DNA of 42,186 nt from Alphaproteobacteria bacterium (GCA_021325525.1 JAJPHB010000137.1:1-42186), one strand, 5' to 3'; numbered from the stretch's first letter, positions 17,530 through 25,261 are shown. A program made the numbers and translations. Notes: generated by a model from the sequence alone, not told the origin.

Positions 17530-18255
17530 TCAGCCTCCGGATCCGCCGCTGCTACCGCTGCCACCGCCGGCGGTGGCGCCGGGCGCGGCGGCGCTCGCTC
17601 CCGGCGAGGAATTGCTGGAGAGGTCGTCGGGCAGCACGATCGGCTTGCCGGCGCGGTAATTCTGGATGGCGCGCAAGGCGGGCTCGGCGTCGGCGGGACC
17701 GGCGCGGCGGCCGGCGATGAGGTCGCGCGGGTTGGCCACCATCAAGCCGAGATTGGTCGCCGTCGCGCAGCCGAAATTGCTGGCCACGGTATTGGTCGGA
17801 TCGCCGCCGGTCGGCTTGCTCCAGTTCGGGCAATCGGGCGGCGTGACGACATAGCGCTCGAGCTCGATGGTCACGACGTCGCCCAGCGCCAGCTGCTCGC
17901 CGAGCGGCGATTTCGATTCCGGGACCGTCCCGACCAGGATGCCGCGGCGCGCGAGGATGCGCCGGATCGTCGCCTCGCGGGCGCGCGAGAGGCTGTCGTC
18001 CCGGGGCGCCTGCAGATAGACGTGCTCGCCGGGAACGAGATCGGAGTCATCGAGGAAGCCGACGAGCCGGGTCGTCTCCGACGGCGACATCTTGGTCGCG
18101 CTCGGCTCGAAGCGCACCGTATGGCTGAGCCGGGCGAGTTCGACCTTGCTCGTCTTCGGCGCCTCGACGGGCTGCCATTCTTCGACCGGCGATTCGCAGC
18201 CGCCGAGCGCGGCGAGGGCGACGAGTCCGATCAAGGGAATGAGTCTGCAGATCAC
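17530..18255 (-). CDS. cpaD: Tad pilus assembly lipoprotein CpaD
   Basis: A protein of about 241 residues belonging to the alphaproteobacterial CpaD family, thought to help the CpaC channel in the outer membrane. The N-terminus carries a lipoprotein signal ending ALAALGGC. Family text includes LVPGEHVYLQAP, the CPNWSKPTGGDPTNTVASNFGCATATNLG-type region (read in two parts around residues 150-180), and the VANPRDLIAGRRAGPADA motif. A TTG at 18270 is in frame, but GAGGAGG lies just upstream of a GTG at 18255, which is the better start. The end is low complexity (Gly/Ser/Ala). The next gene upstream, cpaC, stops at 18267, just ahead of this start. Confidence 0.88.
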   Translation of the reverse strand: MICRLIPLIGLVALAALGGCESPVEEWQPVEAPKTSKVELARLSHTVRFEPSATKMSPSETTRLVGFLDDSDLVPGEHVYLQAPRDDSLSRAREATIRRILARRGILVGTVPESKSPLGEQLALGDVVTIELERYVVTPPDCPNWSKPTGGDPTNTVASNFGCATATNLGLMVANPRDLIAGRRAGPADAEPALRAIQNYRAGKPIVLPDDLSSNSSPGASAAAPGATAGGGSGSSGGSGG

Positions 18256-18266
18256 GGGAAGCCTCC

Positions 18267-19730
18267 TCAATCGAGATCGAAGCCGACAGGGCCGAGCAGG
18301 GTCGAACCGGACCGGCTGATCGGCGGCGTCGCGCGGTTGACGAGTTGCGGACGATAGCTGGCGCCGCTGATGACGCGCTCGGAATCGTTGGGCGCGACAT
18401 AGCCGTCCGTCGGCGCCATCAGCCGCTTGTTCGAGACGGGGCGGACGATATAGGGCGTGACGATGATGACGAGCTCCGATTCATCGCGCTGGAAGCGGTC
18501 CGAGCGGAAGAGCTGGCCGAGGATCGGCACGTCGCCGAGCCAGGGGAATTTCTGCAGGTCGTGCTTGATGTTGTTCTGCAGCAGGCCGGCGATGGCAAAG
18601 CTCTGGCCGCTGCCGAGCTCGATCGTCGTCTCGGCGCGGCGGGTCGTGAGCGCCGGGATGGTGATGCTGTTGAGAGTGACGGCGCCGGCGGTGGAAAGCT
18701 CGCTCACCTCCGGCTTGACGCGCAGATTGATGCGGTCGCGCGCCCCGATCGTCGCCACGAAGGCGAGGCTCACGCCGAATTTCTTGAATTCGATCGTGAT
18801 CGAATTGTTCTCGCCCGGCACCGGGATCGGGAACTCGCCGCCGGCAAGGAAGCTCGCCGTCTCGCCGGAGACGGCGGTGAGGTTGGGCTCGGCGAGAATG
18901 GTGACCAGCCCTTGCTGGTCGAGCGCGTCGATGAGGCTGTTGATGTTGGTGCGCCCGCCTTGATAGCCGGCGATGATGTTGTTGACGCCGTTGTTGCGCG
19001 TGAGGAAGGGGAAGGTTCCGGCCGGGTTCTGCAGCGGCGGTATGGAGACGGGAGCGTTGTGGCCGGGCGCCAGGATGGCGCCGTTCTGCAGCACCTGGTT
19101 GCCGGTGGCGAGGCCGAGCAGGAAATTGCCGGGGCCGAAGACGCTTTCCCAATTGAAGCCGAGCGCCTTGATCGTCGATCGCGAGACCTCGGCGACGCGA
19201 ACGCGGAGGTTGACCTGATTGGGCGCGTCGACCTGGACGTTGTTGATGAGCTGCGACTTGTCCGGCACGAAATGCGCGGCGATGCGGCGGATGTCGTCGC
19301 CTTCGGCAGCGGAGAAGACGGTGCCGCTCAGCACCAGCGAGTCATCGACCGTGCTGACGTCGACGGGCGTATCGGGGGCGAGCTTCTCGAGTGCCTGCTG
19401 CAGGCGCTGAAGATCGTGGCGGACGACGATCTGGGCGTTGAGCAGAATCTGATCCTTGTCGCCCACGGCAAAGAGGCTCGTCTCGCCGGCCGCCTTGGCG
19501 ACGATGTAGACGAGGCTCGGCGATTTCACCTGGACATCGGCGACATCAGGGTCGGCGATGAAGACGCTGGCGGCGGGCTGATCGAGCTTGACGAGCCGGC
19601 CCTTGCCGACTTCGAGATCGATCCGCGTTCCGCTGGGCGCGACGACCGTCACCGCCGCTGCGGCGCGCGGCGCGCCGGCGAGGGTGGCGACCAGGCAGAA
19701 TGCGCCCAAGAGCAGAGTAAAGATGCGCAT
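18267..19730 (-). CDS. cpaC: Tad pilus outer-membrane secretin CpaC
   Basis: A 487-residue secretin that forms the outer-membrane channel for the pilus. A Sec signal peptide (MRIFTLLLGAFCLVATLAGA, cleavage after AAA near residue 26) is followed by a periplasmic pilus-N domain (about 30-100), a BON-like module (about 105-175) and the secretin domain (about 180-440). The secretin signature is FPWLGDVPILGQLFRS, with ESELVIIVTPYIVRPV near the end. It begins 1 base after the cpaB stop codon, consistent with a single transcript. Confidence 0.95.
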   Translation of the reverse strand: MRIFTLLLGAFCLVATLAGAPRAAAAVTVVAPSGTRIDLEVGKGRLVKLDQPAASVFIADPDVADVQVKSPSLVYIVAKAAGETSLFAVGDKDQILLNAQIVVRHDLQRLQQALEKLAPDTPVDVSTVDDSLVLSGTVFSAAEGDDIRRIAAHFVPDKSQLINNVQVDAPNQVNLRVRVAEVSRSTIKALGFNWESVFGPGNFLLGLATGNQVLQNGAILAPGHNAPVSIPPLQNPAGTFPFLTRNNGVNNIIAGYQGGRTNINSLIDALDQQGLVTILAEPNLTAVSGETASFLAGGEFPIPVPGENNSITIEFKKFGVSLAFVATIGARDRINLRVKPEVSELSTAGAVTLNSITIPALTTRRAETTIELGSGQSFAIAGLLQNNIKHDLQKFPWLGDVPILGQLFRSDRFQRDESELVIIVTPYIVRPVSNKRLMAPTDGYVAPNDSERVISGASYRPQLVNRATPPISRSGSTLLGPVGFDLD

Positions 19731-19731
19731 G

Positions 19732-20616
19732 TCACTCCCCCCGCACCGCCGAGGATGCGAACTGCACGTCCGTGCTGGCGCTGCCGCGGACGATGCTGAC
19801 CTTGCGGCCGGCGATGGTGCCGCCGGGCCCGTGCGCGCGCAGCAGGCTCGCCGCGTCGCTGTCCCAGGTGTATGGCGTGGTCTCGGCCGAGGCGAGCGTG
19901 TCCTGGGCGAGGCTCCGCAGGCTGAGCGAGATTTTGCCCATCTCGCTGATGACGGCGATGATTTCCGCCTGCTTCGGCGTCACCTCCAGCGTCGCCGTCT
20001 TGGCCACCGCGACCTCATGCTTCTGGTCGTCGGCGCGCTGATCGACGGCAAGGACGCGGATGTCGGAGAGCACGGTCTCGCTGGCGCGCCGCTCGACGCC
20101 CTCCTTCTGCCCGTCCTTGCCGGTCTGCGGCTCGATGGTGAGCGTCAGGATCACGTCGACCCGGTCGCCGGGGAAGACGAAGCCGGCAATGCCCGAGCTC
20201 GGCGTCACCGGCACCGTCACGGCGCGGTAGCCCGGCGTCAGGACCGCCGCCATGAAGCCGCGATCGCCCGGCCGCACGACGCGACCCTCGGCGATCGGCT
20301 CGCCGGCGGTGAGGCCGCTGCGCACGACGGCGCCGACATAGTCTTCGAGCTTGCCCTTGCCTTCGACGACATAGCTGTCGGGGATGGTGTCGTCGGGCCA
20401 GGCCTGCCAGCGCAAATTCTCGGGCCGCACGAATTGCCCGGCCGGCAGATCGACCTTGGCGACGAGCACCATCTTGCTCGGCTTCGCGGCGACGACGGGC
20501 GGCGGCGCCTGCTCGCGTGCCGCGAGCTGGCTGTGCAGCCAGCTCCGCGCGGCAAGCACGGTGCCGATGGAAACGACGACCGCGACGAGGAGAAAGGCGA
20601 GGCGGCGCATGGGCAT
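19732..20616 (-). CDS. cpaB: Tad pilus assembly protein CpaB (SAF domain)
   Basis: A 294-residue periplasmic protein anchored by one N-terminal helix (about 4-24, LAFLLVAVVVSIGTVLAA). A SAF domain follows, with VLVAKVDLPAGQFVRPENLR and a typical GFVFPGDRVDVILT stretch; the family is thought to steady the secretin channel. The frame is open to 20655, but GGAGTGGGG lies just before an ATG at 20616 (MPMRRLAF), which also gives the usual short cytoplasmic leader; the ATG two codons further on is an alternative. It follows cpaA by 16 bases. Confidence 0.92.
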   Translation of the reverse strand: MPMRRLAFLLVAVVVSIGTVLAARSWLHSQLAAREQAPPPVVAAKPSKMVLVAKVDLPAGQFVRPENLRWQAWPDDTIPDSYVVEGKGKLEDYVGAVVRSGLTAGEPIAEGRVVRPGDRGFMAAVLTPGYRAVTVPVTPSSGIAGFVFPGDRVDVILTLTIEPQTGKDGQKEGVERRASETVLSDIRVLAVDQRADDQKHEVAVAKTATLEVTPKQAEIIAVISEMGKISLSLRSLAQDTLASAETTPYTWDSDAASLLRAHGPGGTIAGRKVSIVRGSASTDVQFASSAVRGE

Positions 20617-20632
20617 GTGACCCCACTCCATC

Positions 20633-21136
20633 CTAGGCGTTGAGACGCGCGGCAAGCGCGAAAAGGCCGCCGGCTGCGATGGCGACCCCGAACGGCATCG
20701 GCTGGCGCAGAGAGCCGGCGACGCCGCTCGACAAGAGCTCCTCCGGCGCCGGCGGCAGCCAGCGCCGCAGCGGGCTCAGCATGACGAGCCCGAGCGCGGC
20801 TCCGACGGCCGCGGTAACGAGGGTGAAGGGCGCGAACAGCGCGGGCGGCACCCAGAGCGCCGTCGCGGCGAGCAGCTTGACATCCCCGCCGCCAAGGCAA
20901 CGCTGGACGAACAGCACGACGCCGATGGCGAAGACGCCGCCGGCGGTGGCGATCGCCGCGACCGCGCTCGCCGCGCCCGTTCCCGGTGCGGCAGCGAGGA
21001 AGGAGAGCGCGATGATCGCCGGCAGCCGGTTCGGAATCTGGTAGGACCGCACGTCGCAAAAGGCCGCGGCAAGCAGCGCGCCGGCGCTGAGAAGCATGGC
21101 GATCAGACGGAGCGTGTCGAAAAACGCGGTCATCAT
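20633..21136 (-). CDS. cpaA: Prepilin peptidase CpaA/TadV
   Basis: A 167-residue aspartic-type membrane protease (A24 family) that cleaves and may methylate Flp prepilins. It consists of about five or six hydrophobic helices. The two predicted catalytic aspartates are in AAFCDVRSYQIPNRL and in the GxGD-type motif GGGDVKLLAA. TadV/CpaA enzymes lack the N-terminal Cys domain of PilD, as here. It is the first gene of the operon in transcription order. No Flp pilin gene precedes it in the 356 bases upstream, the usual location. Confidence 0.92.
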   Translation of the reverse strand: MMTAFFDTLRLIAMLLSAGALLAAAFCDVRSYQIPNRLPAIIALSFLAAAPGTGAASAVAAIATAGGVFAIGVVLFVQRCLGGGDVKLLAATALWVPPALFAPFTLVTAAVGAALGLVMLSPLRRWLPPAPEELLSSGVAGSLRQPMPFGVAIAAGGLFALAARLNA

Positions 21137-21492
21137 TTCGTCTCTGCGGTGACTCCACCGGCCGTCGGAGCCTTGCGACGGGACCCGTCACGAAAGGCTG
21201 TCTCCTGCGCCGCACTGAGGGGCGCCGTGTCGACTCTTTCCTTTCGACAGTAAATATCTGGTGAGGAGGAGTTAAGCTTGTGTGAATAACCGAGCCAATA
21301 CTCAAAGTATTCACCGGCAAAATGTTAAAATTTGTTCAGTAATCTTACGCGCGACCGGGTTGCCGCCAGCGCTGCCCGCTTGCACAAACGGCTTGATCCT
21401 GCGCCCGGCGCGCGCAACCTGCCGGAGAGCGCGGAACCAAATGGTTAACGCACCGTGTTCTCCCTCCAGTTTCATCGCGCTGGAGGAACCGG
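21137..21492. promoter_or_regulatory. Divergent intergenic region between cpaA and the Gly/Ala-rich gene
   Basis: This stretch of 356 bases is AT-richer than its surroundings between about 21245 and 21350, as expected for promoters. It holds a perfect palindrome AATACT-CAA-AGTATT at 21297-21311, and a near CtrA-type box TTAA-N7-TGAA at 21272-21286, about 136 bases upstream of cpaA. On the other side, GGAGGAA precedes the ATG at 21493. No pilin-like or other coding frame was found on either strand. Assignment of the sites is inference. Confidence 0.45.
21297..21311. repeat. 15-bp perfect palindrome, possible operator
   Basis: AATACT and AGTATT are exact reverse complements around a 3-base centre. 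The site sits between the divergent cpaA and Gly/Ala-rich genes in AT-rich DNA, where a dimeric regulator could contact it. It has no GC-rich stem or T-tract, so it is not a terminator. The binding protein is unknown. Confidence 0.4.
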
Positions 21493-22497
21493 ATGATTCC
21501 GTCGCGCGGCTCCGCAGTCCTGCTGTGGACCACATCCGCCCTTGCCCTCGCGGTCGCGGCAGGGGCCATGCTCGAAGCGGCAAAAATCGATCTCGGACTG
21601 GTGACGGCGGCTCAGGCGAAGGGCGCCGGGGGTGGCGGGGCAGGAGGCGCCGGCGGCGCGGGCGGGAGCGGTGCGGGAGGGGCGGCAGGAGCGGGTGCAG
21701 GCGGTAGCGGCGCCGGAGGGAGCGGCAGCGGCGGTTCCGGCGCCGGTGCCGGCGCGGGTGGCAGCGGTGCGGGAGGAGCGGCAGGAGCCGGTGCCGGCGG
21801 CAGCGGTTCCGGTTCTGGAGGTAGTGCCGGCGGTTCCGGCGCGGGCGGCAGCGGAGCCGGTGGCGCAGGAGCAGGAGCAGGAGCCGGCGCGGGTGCTGGG
21901 GCAGGCGCCGGTGCCGGCGCGGGAGCCGGGGCTGGGGCTGGTGCCGGCGCTGGAGCCGCGGGCGCCGGCGGTGCGGGTTCCGCCGGCGGGGCAGGCGGCA
22001 GCGGCGGAGCGGCAGGCTCCGGCGCTTCGGGCTCGGCTGCAAGCGGCAGCGGGGGACATGGCGGCGCGGCCGCTTCCGGCGAAAGCGCCGGACATGGCGG
22101 CGGCGCCGGCGCGCCCGGCAGCGCCGCGGCGGGCGGTGGATCGGCCGGTCCCGGCGCCGGGACGGGCGCCGCCGCTGCGAGCGGTGGCGCGGCGGCCGCG
22201 GCCAGCGGCAGCAGCGCGCCGGCCGGCGGGACAGGCGGCAGCGCCTCCGCCGCCGCCGGAACGAGCGGCGGCGGCGGCAATGAGGACGAGGTCGCGGCGC
22301 GCAGCGCGATCGCGGAGGCGCTGGCGGCGCGAGGCGCGCATCCGCTTGCTCCGGGCGAGGCGGTCGCCACCTTCACCGATCTCTTCGGGCGGCCGTGCCG
22401 CGTCTATGCGCAGCGCATCACCGTCGAGCGCGCGACGACGAGCGCCTGGGCCACGGTGTGCAAGGAGCGGAGCGGCCAATGGGCGCTCGCCCAGTAG
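21493..22497 (+). CDS. Exported Gly/Ala/Ser-rich protein with a 17-kDa surface antigen-like C-terminal domain
   Basis: A 334-residue protein in three parts. Residues 1-42 form a signal peptide or anchor (hydrophobic core LLWTTSALALAVAAGAML). Residues about 44-262 are almost only Gly, Ala and Ser, including 16 uninterrupted Gly-Ala dipeptides at 124-155 written with varied codons. Residues about 263-334 are ordinary sequence containing FTDLFGRPCRVYAQRITVE and AWATVCKERSGQWAL, which resembles the C-terminal GRpCR..Q...A..tvC...G.W pattern of rickettsial 17-kDa and RT0821-type surface antigens. GGAGGAA precedes the start. It is divergent from the Tad operon and ends in a strong hairpin. Function unknown; surface or matrix role is inference. 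Confidence 0.75.
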   Translation: MIPSRGSAVLLWTTSALALAVAAGAMLEAAKIDLGLVTAAQAKGAGGGGAGGAGGAGGSGAGGAAGAGAGGSGAGGSGSGGSGAGAGAGGSGAGGAAGAGAGGSGSGSGGSAGGSGAGGSGAGGAGAGAGAGAGAGAGAGAGAGAGAGAGAGAGAAGAGGAGSAGGAGGSGGAAGSGASGSAASGSGGHGGAAASGESAGHGGGAGAPGSAAAGGGSAGPGAGTGAAAASGGAAAAASGSSAPAGGTGGSASAAAGTSGGGGNEDEVAARSAIAEALAARGAHPLAPGEAVATFTDLFGRPCRVYAQRITVERATTSAWATVCKERSGQWALAQ

Positions 22498-22823
22498 GGG
22501 CGCTGCCGTGAGCCGCTAGCCCGCCGGCGCCGGGCGCCGGCGGGTCGCGAGCCGAGGCATGTGACAAATTTGCGCCGCGGCCGCAGGCGGGCCTTAATCC
22601 TTTTCTTACTATCCTCCGCTTTTACCGAGCAAGTCGCGCTCTGCGCGCTCCAAGACTCTCCAAGACGAAATCGGTGGAAATTCTTGGCAGGCGCGCGAAT
22701 CCCTATCGCAAGCCTGCCCGAGTGTGATATAAGAGTTGCGTACCGTAACGCCTAAGCAACAGGCGATATCGATCCGTCACCTCTCGTGATGCTGCATCCT
22801 CCCTGAATGTAGGAGTTCTCAAA
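22498..22823. other. Intergenic region with a GC-rich hairpin and a probable promoter
   Basis: Besides the hairpin at 22520-22544, this stretch contains a moderately AT-rich part (about 22595-22625) and a TATAAG-like hexamer near 22729-22734, possibly a -10 element for the small exported gene at 22824. A 64-codon frame starting with GTG at 22561 is not convincing. Nothing else was recognised. Confidence 0.35.
22520..22544 (+). terminator. Strong hairpin after the Gly/Ala-rich gene
   Basis: CCCGCCGGCGC and GCGCCGGCGGG are perfect inverted repeats of 11 bp around a CGG loop, starting 22 bases after the stop codon. No T-tract follows, so it may end transcription weakly or protect the 3' end of the mRNA rather than act as a canonical intrinsic terminator. 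Confidence 0.5.
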
Positions 22824-23021
22824 ATGAAGGCGCTTGTCACCGCGTTCGCCCTCCTGGCTTTCATCGGGGCGTCCACCGTTCCGTACGTCGCCAGCGCGCA
22901 GACGCAGCCGCAGACCCAGGCTCCGCACAAGACGACGCATAAGAAGCACAAGAAGATGGTCAAGAAGGCGTCCCACAAGAAGGTCTCGAAGAAGGCGAAG
23001 AAGCCCGCCAACCAGGCCTGA
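22824..23021 (+). CDS. Small exported Lys/His-rich protein (65 aa), unknown function
   Basis: The first 26 residues form a clear Sec signal peptide (MKALVTAFALLAFIGASTVP, cleavage site ASA-Q). The mature part of about 39 residues begins with a Gln/Thr/Pro-rich stretch and is then extremely basic, with repeated KK, HKK and SKK motifs and no acidic residue. TAGGAG lies 8 bases upstream of the ATG and a good intrinsic terminator follows. Such short basic periplasmic proteins are common but uncharacterised in Hyphomicrobiales. Possible roles include binding nucleic acid, polyanionic surface polymers or metals, which is inference. Confidence 0.75.
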   Translation: MKALVTAFALLAFIGASTVPYVASAQTQPQTQAPHKTTHKKHKKMVKKASHKKVSKKAKKPANQA

Positions 23022-23042
23022 TCTTCGGCTTCTTCCGGTCCG

Positions 23043-23080
23043 AAGCCCCCGGCGAGGCGAGCCTTCCCGGGGGCTTTATC
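23043..23080 (+). terminator. Rho-independent terminator
   Basis: AGCCCCCGG pairs with CCGGGGGCT across a 15-base loop, and the stem is followed by TTATCTTT. It lies about 20 bases after the stop codon of the small Lys/His-rich gene and points away from it. Confidence 0.8.
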
Positions 23081-23152
23081 TTTGCGGGCGCGCGGGGACC
23101 CGAGGCGCGGACGGAAGCGCCGTCCCGGCACGGCTTTCGAGCAGCGCTCGCT

Positions 23153-23782
23153 TCAATAGAGCAGCAGCACGAGCCCGGTCGCGCTCAGCGCCGCGATCCA
23201 CAAGCGGTCGAGGTTTATCCAGCCGCGGCGCAGGAAGCCGACGCCCATCCAAGTATAGACGGCAATTGCGATCGTTCCCGAAACCAGCAGCATGGCGAGC
23301 GTGTGAATCCCGACAGCGGCAAGCGGGATCAGCCGCGAGTCGGCAGCCCCCATTGCAGCGTGTGCGCCGGGCGAAAGGCAGAGCGGGATCAGCGCCGGCA
23401 CCAGCATGAGTCCCGCCCCGTGAGCGCTCGCCATCAGAAAGGACCACAGGATCAATCCGGCAAGGCCGGTTTGCATCCCGATCCTGGTCCGATGCCGGGC
23501 CCCATAAAAAAGGTGGTAGAGCGCCCAGGCGAGAAGCGCGGCTCCGCCCGCCAGGCGAAGCGTTCGCGGATCGACGGCAAGACCGATCGTCACCACCGCC
23601 GCCGCGACGACGACGATCGCCAGGGCGTGTCCGAGCGCAATCGGCGCCAGGGATTGCAGCACCACGGCTTGGCTGCGGCGATGCAAGCCCAGCGCCACGG
23701 CGAACAGCCATCCCATCGCCGGGTTGAGCCCGTGATACATGCCGAGCCCGGCAATGGCGAGCCACGGCCAGAGCGTCGTCAT
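23153..23782 (-). CDS. NicO/UreH-like polytopic membrane protein
   Basis: A 209-residue membrane protein with about six hydrophobic helices. The N-terminal helix contains GLGMYHGLNPAMGWLFAVAL, like the HGLxPGH-type metal-binding signature of NicO/RcnA and UreH-like proteins but with Met in place of the second His region. A second His-bearing helix reads LAPIALGHALAIVVVAA. Homologues are sometimes labelled as arginine/ornithine antiporter ArcD, which the sequence does not support. Transport of nickel, cobalt or another ion is possible but not shown. It follows the selenium-binding-protein gene by 40 bases on the same strand, so the two probably share a transcript. Confidence 0.7.
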   Translation of the reverse strand: MTTLWPWLAIAGLGMYHGLNPAMGWLFAVALGLHRRSQAVVLQSLAPIALGHALAIVVVAAAVVTIGLAVDPRTLRLAGGAALLAWALYHLFYGARHRTRIGMQTGLAGLILWSFLMASAHGAGLMLVPALIPLCLSPGAHAAMGAADSRLIPLAAVGIHTLAMLLVSGTIAIAVYTWMGVGFLRRGWINLDRLWIAALSATGLVLLLY

Positions 23783-23822
23783 CGGCGCCGGCCGTACCGC
23801 CGATGGCCGCCCGCGACCGCCA

Positions 23823-25214
23823 TCAAGGATAGCAGTACGAATCGGACGAGGCGTCGCCGCCCTGGAGACGCACTTGATGCGGCAGGTGGCCGGCTGGCCA
23901 GTCGATGAAGAAGTCGCGATCCAGTTCGATGCCGCCTTCCGGCTTGGCCTCTACCTTCGCCATCCAACCCTTGAGGCCGTCCGGATAGAATTGCGGATCG
24001 ATCGCGCCGTAGAGCGAGTTGGTGAAATATATCCGCCGGCCGTCGCGGCTGACCTCGACCATCTGCGGTCCCCCGTTGAGAGGAGCGCCCGATTTGGGGT
24101 GCGCGGCCCGCGACACGATGCCGCCGAGACGCAAGGAGCCGGTGAGCCGCGGCTTGTGCGGGTCGGAAACGTCGTATTGCTGGAAATCGCCCGTGCCCCA
24201 ACAGGAGACGTAAAGAAACTTGTCGTCGACCGAGAGGTCGATGTCGGTGACCAACGGCGGGCAGGCCTTGAAGTCTTTGAGCGCCGGCGGCAGGCGATCC
24301 GGGTCCGCCGGTTCGGCGGGAATCTCGATAACCTTCTCGACCGACCATTTGCTGCCGTCGCGGTACCAGACCCAGATGGAGGAAGACAGGTTCTCCAGGC
24401 TGACGACGCAGTTGACGAAACCATAGGCCTTGGTCGGGTCATGGGCGGGCCGCAGCTCGAAGACGAGCTGGTGCTGCTTGCCGAAGTCGATCTCCTGAAG
24501 ATGGCGGCGCTTGTGGAGATCCCAGAAATGCAGCTTGCGCCCGTATTTGCTGCCGAGCAGAAGTTCGGGCACGAGCCCTTCTTCGAACATGTCGGGCGTG
24601 CCCCACTCGCTCGTCACCAACGTGTCGTAGCCGAGGTGCCACCACATATCGTAGGCGAATTCCTGCGGTCCGCGATCGATCTCCCAGCGGCCGCGCGGCT
24701 CGAAGCTTTCGTGGTCCATAAGGAAGACGCCGCCCGGCCCCTTGCCTTCGGCGTTGCCGAGAGCGCTGATGTAGATGCCGTCGGGACCGCAATGGACGGT
24801 ATGCGGCCGCGTATAGCCGGTCCGCTCGGCGAGCTCGTCCGGCTCGATGACCTTCACCACTTTCGGCTTTTTCGGGTCCGGCTTGGTGTCGAGGATGTGG
24901 ATCCGCGAGGACCGCAGCCCGGGCACGACGAGGTAGCGGCGCTCGACATGCGGATGCGGGGCGTTGGGGCACAGGCATGAGCTGCAGGCGTTCCAGCCGA
25001 AATGATGCAGCTCGTCGCCGGCTCCCGACATTTCGACATTGCCGACGATCTGTGCGTAGCTCGGCGATTGCGGGTCGAGATCGACCACCGAGACCGCGTC
25101 CTTGCGTCTGCGCTCGGGATCGAAGCTCGCGACATAGGCGAGCTTTTCGGCCGGGGCGCGCGCCGCCATGCGCGGTGAAGGGTAGAAGCTCGGATCGGGT
25201 GTCCAGGTGGCCAT
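23823..25214 (-). CDS. mtoX: Selenium-binding protein SBP56/SELENBP1 family, probable methanethiol oxidase
   Basis: A 463-residue member of the SELENBP1 family; characterised members oxidise methanethiol to formaldehyde, hydrogen sulfide and hydrogen peroxide using copper. Hallmarks are DELHHFGWNACSSC (residues about 68-81), RPHTVHCGPDGIYISALG, PQEFAYDMWWHLGYDTLVTSEWGTP and GIVSRAAHPKSG, the last near the C-terminus. Histidines in these motifs are the expected metal ligands. Bacterial MtoX from Hyphomicrobium is periplasmic, but no signal peptide is present here, since catalytic-domain sequence begins almost at once; a cytoplasmic location is likely. A GGAGA precedes the ATG. The gene symbol is by homology only. 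Confidence 0.87.
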   Translation of the reverse strand: MATWTPDPSFYPSPRMAARAPAEKLAYVASFDPERRRKDAVSVVDLDPQSPSYAQIVGNVEMSGAGDELHHFGWNACSSCLCPNAPHPHVERRYLVVPGLRSSRIHILDTKPDPKKPKVVKVIEPDELAERTGYTRPHTVHCGPDGIYISALGNAEGKGPGGVFLMDHESFEPRGRWEIDRGPQEFAYDMWWHLGYDTLVTSEWGTPDMFEEGLVPELLLGSKYGRKLHFWDLHKRRHLQEIDFGKQHQLVFELRPAHDPTKAYGFVNCVVSLENLSSSIWVWYRDGSKWSVEKVIEIPAEPADPDRLPPALKDFKACPPLVTDIDLSVDDKFLYVSCWGTGDFQQYDVSDPHKPRLTGSLRLGGIVSRAAHPKSGAPLNGGPQMVEVSRDGRRIYFTNSLYGAIDPQFYPDGLKGWMAKVEAKPEGGIELDRDFFIDWPAGHLPHQVRLQGGDASSDSYCYP

Positions 25215-25261
25215 GCCGTGTCTCCATTATTCGGTGGCGAAAATGGGCGTAGCAGGCTGCC

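Noticed and set aside
21445-21459. TTAA-N7-TGTT before the Gly/Ala-rich gene, considered as a CtrA box
   Set aside because: Only half of the second element matches the consensus.
22561-22755. A 64-codon plus-strand frame between the Gly/Ala-rich and Lys/His-rich genes
   Set aside because: GTG start, no Shine-Dalgarno, mixed hydrophobic and Arg-rich content without a protein pattern, and it covers the likely promoter of the next gene.
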